64,000 bases of DNA from Candidatus Aminicenantota bacterium (GTDB lineage Bacteria > Acidobacteriota > Aminicenantia > Aminicenantales > Aminicenantaceae): the NCBI GenBank assembly GCA_011049545.1, contig DRHQ01000064.1:1-64000 (forward strand), read 5' to 3'. A program made the position numbers and the translations under genes. Below, piece by piece: positions 9,256 through 19,694 of this stretch (positions are counted from its first letter, which is position 1; every line of letters begins with the position of its first letter). The notes beneath the pieces were generated by a model. It saw only the letters and a program-made list of their open reading frames with translations, did not search any database and was not told the DNA's origin.

Positions 9256-11862
9256 ATGTATAAATTGCTGATTCGAAAAATTTTCGGCACTAAAAACAAA
9301 AGAGATCTGAAAAAGCTCCAACCTTATGCCGCTGCAATAAGCGAGCTCGAGCCTCAGATACAAAAGCTAAGCGACGATCAGCTTCGGGCGAAAACAGCAG
9401 AATTTAAAGAAAAATTAGGGCAAGGAGCGACTCTTGATGACCTTCTCATCGAAGCTTTTGCAGTCGTCCGCGAAGTCGGTAAAAGGACCATCAATATGCG
9501 TCTCTTTGATGTTCAGCTTATGGGCGGCGTTGTTCTTCACCAGGGAAAAATAGCTGAGATGAAGACAGGGGAAGGAAAGACTCTGGTTGCTACACTTCCT
9601 GCCTATCTGAACGCGCTGGAAGAAAATGGCGTTCATATCGTCACAGTGAATGATTATCTTGCCAAAAGAGACACAGAGTGGATGGGCCCCATCTTTAATT
9701 TTCTCGGTCTTGGAGTAGGAACGATTCAGCATGATATGGATGAATTGGAAAGACACGGGGCCTACCGAAAAGATATCACCTACGGAACCAACAATGAATT
9801 CGGATTTGACTACTTGCGGGATAATATGAAATTTCGTCTTTCTGATCTTGTCCAGAGAAAACACAACTACGCCATAGTAGACGAAGTGGACAGCATTCTC
9901 ATTGATGAAGCCCGGACTCCCCTCATCATATCGGGTCCTACAGAAGAGTCGACTTCTCTTTATTACAGTGTGGACAGTTTCATCCGCCGTCTTCGCAATA
10001 ACCAACATTATCAGGTAGAAGAAAAAACAAGAACCTCCACTCTAACAGAAGACGGTGTGGCTGAGGCCGAAAAATTTCTCAAAGTTCCTAACCTGTATGA
10101 CCTAGCTCACATGGACTTGGTCCATCATATAAACCAAGCATTAAAAGCGCATCACCTGTTCAAAAAGGATGTGGATTACATGGTCAAGGACGGAAAAGTG
10201 ATAATCGTGGATGAATTCACCGGTCGTCTGATGCCAGGACGACGTTACAGCGATGGTCTGCACCAAGCCCTTGAGGCCAAAGAAAGGGTCCGCATAGAGG
10301 AAGAATATCAAACTTTAGCCTCCGTTACTTTTCAGAATTATTTTCGGTTGTATGACAAACTGGCTGGTATGACTGGCACGGCAATAACAGAAGCCACAGA
10401 ATTCCTGTCCATCTATAAGCTGGATGTAGTGGAAATCCCCACCAATAAACCTCTTCTCCGTTATGAGTACCAGGATGTGATATACCGAACTAGAAGTGAA
10501 AAATGGGATGCTGTTGTTGAAGAAATCATCGAGAACAATAAAAAAGGCCGGCCTGTATTGGTAGGCACAATTTCCATTGAAAATTCAGAACATCTGAGCT
10601 CGCTCCTGAGAAAAAAAGGAATAAAGCATGACGTCTTAAACGCAAAGTATCATGAGATGGAAGCTCAGATCATCGCTCAGACGGGAAGTATGGGAGCAGT
10701 AACGATAGCCACCAACATGGCAGGCCGAGGTGTAGACATCCTCTTGGGAGGAAGTCCCGAGTATTTAGCTTCAGAGAATCTAAGGAAAAATGGAATTGAT
10801 CCCACAAAAGCATCTCAGGATGAATGGGAAAGAGCCCTGGCAGAGGTGAGTGATATCGTTCAACAAGAACATAAAAAAGTCGTTGATTTAATTGGGCTCC
10901 ATATTATTGGCACTGAACGACATGAAGCCAGAAGAATCGATAATCAGCTTAGAGGAAGATCCGGAAGGCAGGGAGATCCCGGCTCCTCTCGCTTTTATCT
11001 ATCTCTGGAGGATGACCTGATGCGTATTTTCGGCAGCGAAAGAATATCAGGTTTGATGTCCAGGATTGGCATGGCAGAGGGAGTTCCTATCGAACACAAA
11101 ATGGTGAGCAGAGCCATCGAGAGAGCCCAAAAGCAGGTGGAAGGGCAGAATTTTTCCATACGAAAGCATCTCCTGGAATACGACGATGTGATGAACAAAC
11201 AGCGAGCGAGCATCTACAACCAGAGAAAAGACATTCTTCATGGAAAAAACATGAAGGAATTTATCCAGGGATTGATCGTCACTCTAGTCGAATGGATTAT
11301 GGATAATCATACGAATAAGGACAAGGCCCCAGAAGATTGGGACGTAGAAGGATTTAGGAATGCAATTGCCAGCCAGTTTGGTCTGAACATTGAGGAATTA
11401 AACATAGACTGGGATAAAATAAATTATCAGGAATTAAAAGATGTAATTTCCAAGGCTCTAAAAGATATCTATAAGGAGAAAGATGATATCATGGGCGAAA
11501 CCCGCATGAGGGAATTTGAGAGAATCATCACGCTTCAGATCTTAGATTCCCAGTGGAAGGATCATCTGTTAGCTATGGATTATCTAAAGGAAGGGATTGG
11601 GCTTCGAGGCTATGCTCAAAAAGATCCTCTAATTGAATACAAAAAAGAAAGTTACGATATGTTTCAGGCAATGATGGATAGAATTGAAGAAGAATCCATC
11701 CGCTATCTTTTCCTTCTCCAACCTGTAAAAGAAGAAGAAGTACCAGAAAGAAGGGAACAACCTCTGTACTACCAGCGTCCCCAAGGCTCCCAGGCCGCAA
11801 GAGTCAAACAAGCAAGATCCTTAATTCCAAAAAAAAGGAAAAAGAAAAAAAAGAAAAAATGA
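9256..11862 (+). CDS. secA: Preprotein translocase subunit SecA; poly-Lys C-terminus instead of SEC-C zinc motif
   Basis: [64 protein letters not shown]. Confidence 0.98.
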   Translation: MYKLLIRKIFGTKNKRDLKKLQPYAAAISELEPQIQKLSDDQLRAKTAEFKEKLGQGATLDDLLIEAFAVVREVGKRTINMRLFDVQLMGGVVLHQGKIAEMKTGEGKTLVATLPAYLNALEENGVHIVTVNDYLAKRDTEWMGPIFNFLGLGVGTIQHDMDELERHGAYRKDITYGTNNEFGFDYLRDNMKFRLSDLVQRKHNYAIVDEVDSILIDEARTPLIISGPTEESTSLYYSVDSFIRRLRNNQHYQVEEKTRTSTLTEDGVAEAEKFLKVPNLYDLAHMDLVHHINQALKAHHLFKKDVDYMVKDGKVIIVDEFTGRLMPGRRYSDGLHQALEAKERVRIEEEYQTLASVTFQNYFRLYDKLAGMTGTAITEATEFLSIYKLDVVEIPTNKPLLRYEYQDVIYRTRSEKWDAVVEEIIENNKKGRPVLVGTISIENSEHLSSLLRKKGIKHDVLNAKYHEMEAQIIAQTGSMGAVTIATNMAGRGVDILLGGSPEYLASENLRKNGIDPTKASQDEWERALAEVSDIVQQEHKKVVDLIGLHIIGTERHEARRIDNQLRGRSGRQGDPGSSRFYLSLEDDLMRIFGSERISGLMSRIGMAEGVPIEHKMVSRAIERAQKQVEGQNFSIRKHLLEYDDVMNKQRASIYNQRKDILHGKNMKEFIQGLIVTLVEWIMDNHTNKDKAPEDWDVEGFRNAIASQFGLNIEELNIDWDKINYQELKDVISKALKDIYKEKDDIMGETRMREFERIITLQILDSQWKDHLLAMDYLKEGIGLRGYAQKDPLIEYKKESYDMFQAMMDRIEEESIRYLFLLQPVKEEEVPERREQPLYYQRPQGSQAARVKQARSLIPKKRKKKKKKK

Positions 11863-11863
11863 G

Positions 11864-13336
11864 GTGGAAAAAATGTTAGATCAAAAAATGAAAGAAGGAC
11901 TGACTTTTGACGATGTGCTTGTTCTCCCTGCAAAGTCTCGTACGATTCCCGCTCATGTTGATACAAAAACGAAGTTCAGTCGGAACATCAACCTCTCCAT
12001 CCCGATCATCAGCTCAGCCATGGATACTGTCACAGAATCAAAAATGGCAATCGCCTTGGCTCAGCAAGGAGGCCTAGGAGTCATCCACAGGAACATGCCC
12101 GCGGATAAACAGGCAGAAGAAGTGGACAAAGTCAAGCGCCACGAAAGTGGAATGATTGTTGATCCTATCACCATGAGACCTCATAACAGAATATTTGAAG
12201 CCAAGGAAGTTATGAAAAAATATAAAATCTCGGGGCTTCCTATAACTGATGATAAAAATAAACTGGTAGGTATTTTAACCAACCGGGATATCAGGTTTGA
12301 AACACGCCTCAACCTGTCCATAGAAAAAGCCATGACCAAGGATTTAGTAACCGTGCCGTTAGGGACCTCTCTAGAAGAAGCAGAGAAACTCTTCCATAAA
12401 CACAAAATTGAAAAGATCCTGATGGTGGATAAGAATTTTTCCCTAAAAGGCTTGATCACCTACAAAGATATCCTCAAGAGAATTCAATACCCTCAAGCTT
12501 CAAAAGATAAATTTGGCCGCTTACTGGTTGGCGCCGCCGTAGGCGTGGCAGCTGAAACCCTGGAAAGAGCCAAGGCTCTAATCGAGGCAAAGCTTGATGT
12601 ACTGGTTGTAGATACAGCCCACGGACATTCCAAGAGAGTTATGGATACGATAAAAATGCTTAAAAAGGAATTCCCTAAACAAGAGCTAGTTGCTGGAAAT
12701 ATCGGCACAACAGAAGCTGCTAAAGAGCTCATTGAACTTGGAGTGGATGCAGTAAAGGTTGGAGTTGGCCCAGGCTCTATTTGCACAACCAGAGTTGTCA
12801 CGGGGGCTGGAATTCCTCAGATCACAGCCATAGCAGATGTCTACAAGGTAGCAGAAGCGAAGAATATCCCAATTATCGCTGATGGAGGCGTAAAGTTTTC
12901 AGGGGATACAACCAAAGCTATTGTTGCCGGTGCAAGTTCAGTCATGCTTGGCAACGTCCTCGCCGGAACGGAAGAATCTCCTGGGGAAGTGGTGATTTAT
13001 CAAGGCCGTTCTTATAAGACTTACCGCGGTATGGGGTCAATAGAAGCCATGAAGGAAGGAAGTCGGGATAGATATTCTCAGGATCTGACCTCAAGCGAAG
13101 CCAAAATCGCCCCAGAAGGAATAGAGGGAAGAGTGCCTTATAAAGGCAACGCTGCTCATATCATTCAAATGATGGTTGAAGGACTTAAGGCTGGAATGGG
13201 TTATGCGGGCTGCAAAACTATTCAAGAACTCAAAAGAAAGGCAAAATTTATAAAAATTACAGGAGCTGGGGTCAGGGAAAGCCATGTCCATGATGTTATC
13301 ATCACCAAAGAAGCACCTAACTACAGCCTGGATTAA
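11864..13336 (+). CDS. guaB: IMP dehydrogenase with CBS domains
   Basis: [43 protein letters not shown]. Confidence 0.98.
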   Translation: MEKMLDQKMKEGLTFDDVLVLPAKSRTIPAHVDTKTKFSRNINLSIPIISSAMDTVTESKMAIALAQQGGLGVIHRNMPADKQAEEVDKVKRHESGMIVDPITMRPHNRIFEAKEVMKKYKISGLPITDDKNKLVGILTNRDIRFETRLNLSIEKAMTKDLVTVPLGTSLEEAEKLFHKHKIEKILMVDKNFSLKGLITYKDILKRIQYPQASKDKFGRLLVGAAVGVAAETLERAKALIEAKLDVLVVDTAHGHSKRVMDTIKMLKKEFPKQELVAGNIGTTEAAKELIELGVDAVKVGVGPGSICTTRVVTGAGIPQITAIADVYKVAEAKNIPIIADGGVKFSGDTTKAIVAGASSVMLGNVLAGTEESPGEVVIYQGRSYKTYRGMGSIEAMKEGSRDRYSQDLTSSEAKIAPEGIEGRVPYKGNAAHIIQMMVEGLKAGMGYAGCKTIQELKRKAKFIKITGAGVRESHVHDVIITKEAPNYSLD

Positions 13337-13562
13337 GATTGCTCTTTCCCTCTCCACACTTCTGGGAGTCATTTTTGCCATCCTAATCAAGGTTCCGGCC
13401 GTCCTCAATAATATCCTCATAAGCTTCATTGCAGGGATACTCCTCTATATTATCGTTAAAGAATTTTTACCAGAGAAAAAGAAAGGTCAGCCTATATTTT
13501 TTATCATCGGCCTGGCCCTGTTCTTTGTTTTCTACCTATTCATTATTCTAGCTAGAAAATAG
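13284..13562 (+). CDS. Small membrane protein overlapping the guaB 3' end
   Basis: Hydrophobic segments begin at about the guaB stop; SD-like gene spacing downstream. Confidence 0.55.
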   Translation: MSMMLSSPKKHLTTAWIKIALSLSTLLGVIFAILIKVPAVLNNILISFIAGILLYIIVKEFLPEKKKGQPIFFIIGLALFFVFYLFIILARK

Positions 13563-13570
13563 GAGGTAAT

Positions 13571-15340
13571 ATGAAAAAATGGAAATGTTCAGTATGCGGT
13601 TACATATATGATGAAGTCAAAGAAGGTGTTCCCTTCGATAAGCTTCCTGAAGACTGGACATGCCCCCAATGCGGAGCTCCCAAATCAGCTTTTAATTTAA
13701 TCGAAGGTGAAGAAACGATCACCCGGGCAAAAACTTCTGTAGCAGACAAGATTGTTGAACAACTCGCAGCTTATGGAGTGAAGAGGATCTACGGGATACC
13801 AGGCGACTCAAACCTGCCACTAACAGAGGCTATCCGCCGGAACCCGGATATCGACCTTGTACTAACTCGTCACGAAGGAGCAGCGGCTTTTATGGCCTCG
13901 TCACACGCTAAATTAACAGGCAACCTGGGCGTGTGTATGTCCATTGCCGGGCCAGGGGCGACAAATCTTATCACTGGCATCGTCGATGCTGCTACTGATC
14001 GAGCGCCAGTTCTAGCCTTACTTGGGCAGGTGCCAGCGGTCTTTCTAGGAAGCGAATCTCTTCAAGAAATAGCTGAAGTCGACATATTTAAGACTTTTTG
14101 CGTCTATGCGGAAATGATTGGAAGTCCTGGACAAGCCCTTAATGTTGTTAACCTTGCCATCAAAAAAGCCTACGCAGCTCCGGGCCCATCAGCTTTGAGC
14201 TTACCGACCGATGTTTTGGTGGAGCCTTTGGAGGAGTCCATCTGGTCGCCAAAAGCTCATCTATTCGAGCCTGATCTTTACCCAGGCGAATCCGTTAAAA
14301 AAGCAGAAGAACTGATAGCCAAAAGTAAGCGACCTCTCCTTTTTGCGGGTTGGGGTGCTCGACACTGCGGTCCAGATCTCCTTGATCTTGCCCGCCATAT
14401 CGGAGCTCCCATTGCTACTACTGCTCGAGCAAAAGGGATAGTTCCTGAGTCTGATGAGCTTGTCCTGGGAGTTTTAGGGTCGATCGGAAACCAATTTGCT
14501 CCAAGGATAGTGGCAAAATCGGATTTGATCATCATTCTGGGCAGTGGATTCAGGCAGCGCAACCTTGTTCCCAAAATTGACGTGATCCAAGTCGATATCG
14601 ATGCCGCAAGAGTGGGAAAAACATTTCCAGTAAAGGCAGGCATTGTAGGGGATGCGCACCGTGTGATCCAGACGTTGAAAAAAGCAACGCAAAAAAGAAA
14701 AATTGAAGCTGATTTTCTGGAGGCGATACGGCTGGCTCATGCTAAATATAAAGAGCTTCTAGAGGAAGACGCTCGAAATAAGCAGAAACCGATTCACCCA
14801 GGTGCTGTAATACAGGCATTAAAAAGACAAGCAGCTAAAGATGCCTTAATCTGTTCGGATGTGGGCGATCATACATACTGGTTTTATAAGCGATTTGTGT
14901 GCGAAGGGCAGCAGACCTTGCTCTGTGCAAACATGGCTGGCATGGGATTCGGTGTCCCAGCAGCAGTAGCCTGCCAATTCGCCCAGCCAAAACGTCAAAT
15001 AATTGCTATCACTGGCGATGGTGGGTTTGGGATGGCTGGGATGGAATTTACAACCGCTGTCCACAACAAGCTGCCAATCGCAGTAATAGTCTTTAATGAT
15101 GGAAAGCTTAAAAATATAAAGAAAGAACAAGAGGAATATGGTTATCCTGAATACCGTGTTTCTTTTCCAAATCCCAACTTTGCTGATATGGCCACTTCGG
15201 CAGGAGGAATGGGAATCCGTGTTTCTAATCCCGAAAAACTAGACGAAGCGATTAAGAAAGCCTTAGACTCACGACTCCCCTCTCTTGTTGAGGTTATGGT
15301 CGACCCAAATATCTATATAAAGGGGGTTCATCGAGCATAA
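13571..15340 (+). CDS. Rubredoxin domain fused to a TPP-dependent pyruvate oxidase/acetolactate synthase-like enzyme
   Basis: N-terminal [26 protein letters not shown]; then TPP enzyme with [52 protein letters not shown]. Confidence 0.93.
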   Translation: MKKWKCSVCGYIYDEVKEGVPFDKLPEDWTCPQCGAPKSAFNLIEGEETITRAKTSVADKIVEQLAAYGVKRIYGIPGDSNLPLTEAIRRNPDIDLVLTRHEGAAAFMASSHAKLTGNLGVCMSIAGPGATNLITGIVDAATDRAPVLALLGQVPAVFLGSESLQEIAEVDIFKTFCVYAEMIGSPGQALNVVNLAIKKAYAAPGPSALSLPTDVLVEPLEESIWSPKAHLFEPDLYPGESVKKAEELIAKSKRPLLFAGWGARHCGPDLLDLARHIGAPIATTARAKGIVPESDELVLGVLGSIGNQFAPRIVAKSDLIIILGSGFRQRNLVPKIDVIQVDIDAARVGKTFPVKAGIVGDAHRVIQTLKKATQKRKIEADFLEAIRLAHAKYKELLEEDARNKQKPIHPGAVIQALKRQAAKDALICSDVGDHTYWFYKRFVCEGQQTLLCANMAGMGFGVPAAVACQFAQPKRQIIAITGDGGFGMAGMEFTTAVHNKLPIAVIVFNDGKLKNIKKEQEEYGYPEYRVSFPNPNFADMATSAGGMGIRVSNPEKLDEAIKKALDSRLPSLVEVMVDPNIYIKGVHRA

Positions 15341-15463
15341 GATTCTCTTTCTTGGCGTGAACAGAAGGAAATCCCAGGGAGAAAGAGAATAAGATCTAAA
15401 ATTGGAAAGTGTATTATTGAATCCGAAACTAATAAATTGAGGTTTAGGAAAACTAAGAAAAAC

Positions 15464-15491
15464 TTGACAAAATATATATAAGGCATAAAAT
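15464..15491 (+). promoter_or_regulatory. Putative sigma70 promoter upstream of the cytochrome membrane protein
   Basis: TTGACA (15464-15469) - 16 bp - TAAAAT (15486-15491). Confidence 0.45.
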
Positions 15492-15653
15492 TTTAATGAT
15501 AGCCTTGATGCGAATAAAACTTCAATTTTCTTTTAATCTTATTCTTTTTAAGAGAATTAATATCAAAGAGATATCCATTGTTAAAGTATAATTCTGAAAA
15601 ATATTAGAAAGCTTTAAAATTGAAAATATTTTCTACTGCAGGAAGGGAATTAA

Positions 15654-16370
15654 ATGTCTTTTTTTCTTTTTAAGTCAATACTTGCCATATTCTTTTTGTT
15701 CGCTGCAATTATTGCAGCCATCACTATGTTAAGTCTGATGGGAAAGGCAAAAAGGAAAGTCAGCGTCCAAATCTTAAGAAAAATGCATAAAAGCTCTGGC
15801 TTTGTTTTTGCCGGCCTCCTCTTAGTGATAAGCTATTTCTGTCTAAAATACTGGGCTATGGTTGGAGATCAGATCTCGACAAGAGCTGTCTTGCACGGAG
15901 TTTTGTCTTTAACGCTTATTATTATCCTTATCTTAAAGCTTTCCATAGTCCAATATTACAAACAATTCCTCAGACTTGTGCCAGTAATGGGGATGATTGT
16001 CTTCGTCTTGAGTTTCGTGGTGTTCAGCACGTCGGCAGGCTTTTTCTTTTTAAGAACTTTAGGGGCAAGAACCGAATCCTCAGATATATCAGAGACCGCT
16101 CAACCCCCACCTCAGGGAAGCGCGGAAAAAGGTGCTGCCCTTTTCAAAAGTAAATGCTTCTCTTGTCACTTTACGGACAGGGAAGAAAGCAAGCAGGGAC
16201 CAGGCCTGAAAAACATATTGAAAAAGGAAAAGCTCCCCTTCAGCAAAAGACCATCCAGTATTGAGAATATCAAAAAACAACTTAAAACACCTTTTCTGAC
16301 CATGCCCTCTTTTGTTTCTCTCTCAGAACAAGAAATCGCTGATCTTATAGCCCACTTAAAAACTCTGTAA
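15654..16370 (+). CDS. Multi-TM membrane protein with C-terminal cytochrome c domain
   Basis: About four TM helices, then GAALFKSKCFSCHF (CxxCH) and LTMPSFVSLSEQEIADLIAHLKTL. Confidence 0.82.
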   Translation: MSFFLFKSILAIFFLFAAIIAAITMLSLMGKAKRKVSVQILRKMHKSSGFVFAGLLLVISYFCLKYWAMVGDQISTRAVLHGVLSLTLIIILILKLSIVQYYKQFLRLVPVMGMIVFVLSFVVFSTSAGFFFLRTLGARTESSDISETAQPPPQGSAEKGAALFKSKCFSCHFTDREESKQGPGLKNILKKEKLPFSKRPSSIENIKKQLKTPFLTMPSFVSLSEQEIADLIAHLKTL

Positions 16371-16404
16371 AGAAATGGGGTCTGACCCCAAATACAAAAT
16401 ATAT

Positions 16405-16433
16405 TTGACAAATGATGAATTTTTTCGTATTAA
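16405..16433 (+). promoter_or_regulatory. Putative sigma70 promoter
   Basis: TTGACA (16405-16410) - 17 bp - TATTAA (16428-16433). Confidence 0.5.
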
Positions 16434-16461
16434 ATAAAATAAAAAAAGGAGGGATTTATCC

Positions 16462-16899
16462 ATGAAAAGAAGAGAATTTTTCGAAAAGAGTGGATGTGGT
16501 CTTTTAGGACTGATGATGGCCGAATTTGGCTTTGCCTCTGGCCAAAAAGAGGGAATCCAAGCTCCCAAGAAAAAAATGAGCCGAGAAGATATGGTCAAAA
16601 AGATGCTCATGAAAAAAATGGGCAAAACAGAAGAAGAAGCAAAGGCAATGATCAAGGAAATGAAAGAGAAGCTCCCAATGGTCAAAGACATGTGCATCTG
16701 CAAGACGTGCCCAACCTATGTCGCTGAAGAAAAAAAAGTCGGCTTCTGTCATCCCCTAGTAGGAAAAAGCGAAATTATAAAAGAAGAGAAAGGATGTGAT
16801 TGTCCCAAGTGCCCGGTCTATCAAAAAATGAAACTCAAGAATGGCTATTACTGCACAAGAAAATCGGAAATGGAACAGGAAATGGCCAAGAAGGGCTAA
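16462..16899 (+). CDS. Cys-rich protein, DUF2769-like C-terminal region
   Basis: CICKTCPTYVAEEKKVGFCHP...GCDCPKCPVYQKMKLKNGYYC. Confidence 0.65.
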   Translation: MKRREFFEKSGCGLLGLMMAEFGFASGQKEGIQAPKKKMSREDMVKKMLMKKMGKTEEEAKAMIKEMKEKLPMVKDMCICKTCPTYVAEEKKVGFCHPLVGKSEIIKEEKGCDCPKCPVYQKMKLKNGYYCTRKSEMEQEMAKKG

Positions 16900-16948
16900 T
16901 TCAGTCATCCGTTAGATAGTTCTATAAGTATTTTTAAAAATTCATCAA

Positions 16949-17383
16949 ATGAAGAAATATTGGCGTTGTTTTGTATGTAATGACATACATTATGGAGTGA
17001 AACCTCCAGAGATATGTCCTACCTGTCTGGTGAAGAGCGCCTATGTAGAAATCTCTTCCGAAGAAGCAAAGAAGATAAGCGGCATGACTGAAGTTGAGTT
17101 TGATAAAGAAAAATTTCTCGGTTCAATTGAAAGGTTCACAGAAAATAATGAATTCCAAGTTAATCCTGACACAGAAAAAGTCAAGATGCTCCTGGATGGA
17201 GTATTCAATAATGAGCAAAATCATGGCTTAAAATTCTGTCCCTGCAGACTGATTACAAAGGATTTTGAGGAAGATTTAAAGCTAATCTGTCCCTGCAACT
17301 TTCTTATCCACGAAACATATAAAGATAAAGATGATGGAGAGTGCTGGTGTGGGCTTTTCGTAAGGAGAAAAAAACATGCATAA
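16949..17383 (+). CDS. Rubredoxin-like domain plus ferredoxin-thioredoxin reductase catalytic-subunit-like protein
   Basis: WRCFVCNDIH..PEICPTC then FCPCRL..ICPCNFL..GECWCGLFVRR. Confidence 0.85.
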   Translation: MKKYWRCFVCNDIHYGVKPPEICPTCLVKSAYVEISSEEAKKISGMTEVEFDKEKFLGSIERFTENNEFQVNPDTEKVKMLLDGVFNNEQNHGLKFCPCRLITKDFEEDLKLICPCNFLIHETYKDKDDGECWCGLFVRRKKHA

Positions 17384-17654
17384 ACGAATAATGTTTTGGG
17401 CCAGGGAATGTCCTCATTGTAAGGCCATGATGCCTCATGTGGATAAATTAGAAAAAGAGACAGACATTAAGCTAGAAAGACTCGAAATCTGGCATAACGA
17501 AAAAAATGCAGATTTGATGCGCTCTTACAAGCCTATTATCGCCCCCAAATGTGGAGGCCAGCTGAAAACTCCCACGTTTTTTAACACAGAAACCAACGAC
17601 GTCATCTGTGGTGAAGTAGAGTACGAGAAGCTTAAAGAATGGGCATTAAAATAG
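17376..17654 (+). CDS. Thioredoxin/glutaredoxin-like protein
   Basis: FWARECPHCKAMMPHVDKLEKE; TPTFF cis-Pro segment; overlaps the FTR gene by 8 nt. Confidence 0.75.
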   Translation: MHKRIMFWARECPHCKAMMPHVDKLEKETDIKLERLEIWHNEKNADLMRSYKPIIAPKCGGQLKTPTFFNTETNDVICGEVEYEKLKEWALK

Positions 17655-18497
17655 CAGAATTGTATTATCAATAAGCCTGATTTTTCCTATAAAAATCGCC
17701 AAGGCAACGAGAGCTTTCTTCTCAATTCTGGACACAGGATCGAGCTTATCAATATCCACTATCTCAACATAATCTATTTTTGCCAGGGGCTCCCTGCCAA
17801 TTATTTCTTTCATTTCTTTGATGATCGCCGCCGAGTCTCTCTGCCCTTTTTCCATCATCGATTGAGCCACTTTCAGGCTTTTTGATAAAACAAGAGCTGC
17901 TTTCCTCTCTTCTTGGGTTAAGTATTTATTGCGGGAACTGAGGGCAAGACCATCCTCTTCTCTTATTATAGGTAAAACCTCTATTATCACCTCTAAATGA
18001 AGTTCCTTAACCATTCTTTTTAAGATAATTACCTGCTGGGCATCTTTCTGCCCGAAAAATGAAATATCAGGATTGATAATATTGAAAAGCTTCAGCGCTA
18101 TAGTACAGACTCCCCGAAAATGACCGGGACGGGAGCGGCCACACAGTTTATCCTGTAAATCGTAAACCTCGACAAATGCCTTATGCCCTTGGGGATATAT
18201 CTCATCTGATTCAGGAACAAACAAATAATCGACTCCTTCTCTCTCCAAAACTTCTGAATCCCGATTCAAATCCCGTGGATACTCTTTAAAATCTTCTCTC
18301 GGACCGAATTGTGCAGGATTGACGAATATGCTCACCACAGTAACATCTGCTTTCCGAAGAGACTCTCTCACCAAACTCAGATGCCCTTCATGGAGATAGC
18401 CCATGGTAGGAACAAATCCGATGCTCATTCCCCGGGATTTTATATCAGAAACCGCACTTCGCATCTCGTCTATCTTTTTTATGACTTTCATGGCCAT
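17646..18497 (-). CDS. panC: Pantoate-beta-alanine ligase
   Basis: GFVPTMGYLHEGHLSLVR, FGQKDAQQ, SSRNKYL. Confidence 0.97.
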   Translation of the reverse strand: MAMKVIKKIDEMRSAVSDIKSRGMSIGFVPTMGYLHEGHLSLVRESLRKADVTVVSIFVNPAQFGPREDFKEYPRDLNRDSEVLEREGVDYLFVPESDEIYPQGHKAFVEVYDLQDKLCGRSRPGHFRGVCTIALKLFNIINPDISFFGQKDAQQVIILKRMVKELHLEVIIEVLPIIREEDGLALSSRNKYLTQEERKAALVLSKSLKVAQSMMEKGQRDSAAIIKEMKEIIGREPLAKIDYVEIVDIDKLDPVSRIEKKALVALAIFIGKIRLIDNTILLF

Positions 18498-18534
18498 CTC
18501 AATCTTGGCTTTCTCTCAAAGTTTCGTGGTTAAA

Positions 18535-18645
18535 TGTCATTGCAAGCCCTGCAGGGGCGAAGCATTCTCATGAAAAAATTGTCGTTACGATCAGCCGAAG
18601 GAAAAGTGGCAATCCTTCGTTGTGAGCGAAGCGCGGCAATATCAT
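18535..18645. repeat. Degenerate 'cattgcgagcgaagcgaggcaatc'-type intergenic repeat
   Basis: tcattgcaagccctgcaggggcgaagcattct ... caatccttcgttgtgagcgaagcgcggcaatatc. Confidence 0.5.
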
Positions 18646-18711
18646 ACAATAAATTGACATTACGCGGGTAGTGGCAAATTAACCATAAAATTTGAATTTT
18701 ATCATTTCCTA

Positions 18712-19602
18712 TTATTTCTTCTTCTTTCCACGCTTTTGATCCTCGTTCTTGATTAGCTCACCAAGTTTTTCTGACTTAGAATGATAAGAGTTGTTGCTAT
18801 CTGGAAATTTTCCTTTTTTGACATCATCAATGTATCCTTTCACAGCCCGGCTGATAACTTCATGAATGTCTACATATTTTCTGACAAATTTGGGCAGGTA
18901 TCCGTTTGAAAAGCCCACTAAATCATGAAAAACAAGAATCTGACCATCACAATAGGGACCAGCTCCTATCCCTATCGTAGGAATTTTAAGCTTTCCAGTT
19001 ATGATCCGAGCCACTTCCATCGGAATACACTCTAAGATAACGGAAAAAACACCTGCTTTCTCCAGACTAAGAGCATCTTGGACGATATTTTCAGCTTCAT
19101 CAATTTCTTTTCCTTTTACCTTGAATTGACCCAAATGATAGATAGATTGAGGAGTAAGTCCAACATGTCCCATCACCGGAATTTCCGCTTCGATCAGAGC
19201 TTCAATCAATTTTAGCCTCTTCTTGGATGCTCCTTCGATCTTGACAGCACTTGCACCCGCTTCTTTGAGAAACCGGGAAGCATTATAAACCGATTCCTCG
19301 TTGGACCGGTGGAAAGAAAAATAGGGCATATCTCCCACAACTAAGGCACTTTTCGAAGCAAAGACAACTGGTCTTGTGTGATGAATCATATCTTCCATGG
19401 TAACGGGAATGGTGTTTTTATAGCCTAAGACAACCATTCCTAGTGAATCCCCCACCAGGATCAAATCTATCCCACACTGATCCACAATTTTGGCAACAGG
19501 AAAATCATAAGCTGTTATGGCTACAATTTTTTCTTTCTTCTCTTTTTTAGCTTGAATAAAAGGAATGGTTTTTTTTTGGATTTTTTCGTTGGGCATGATC
19601 AC
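18712..19602 (-). CDS. panB: 3-methyl-2-oxobutanoate hydroxymethyltransferase
   Basis: ITAYDFPVAKIVDQCGIDLILVGDSLGMVVLGY; GIGAGPYCDGQILVFHDL. Confidence 0.97.
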   Translation of the reverse strand: MIMPNEKIQKKTIPFIQAKKEKKEKIVAITAYDFPVAKIVDQCGIDLILVGDSLGMVVLGYKNTIPVTMEDMIHHTRPVVFASKSALVVGDMPYFSFHRSNEESVYNASRFLKEAGASAVKIEGASKKRLKLIEALIEAEIPVMGHVGLTPQSIYHLGQFKVKGKEIDEAENIVQDALSLEKAGVFSVILECIPMEVARIITGKLKIPTIGIGAGPYCDGQILVFHDLVGFSNGYLPKFVRKYVDIHEVISRAVKGYIDDVKKGKFPDSNNSYHSKSEKLGELIKNEDQKRGKKKK

Positions 19603-19694
19603 ACCTTTCTCCCCATCTCATCTCAAACGCAAGATTGAGGTAAAGTCTAAAAAAGCCGTTCAGAACGACTTCTGTTTAAGAAAAAATCTTTAGT

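Noticed and set aside
9415-10008. 197-aa minus-strand ORF
   Set aside because: Fully antisense to conserved secA coding sequence; composition typical of a shadow ORF
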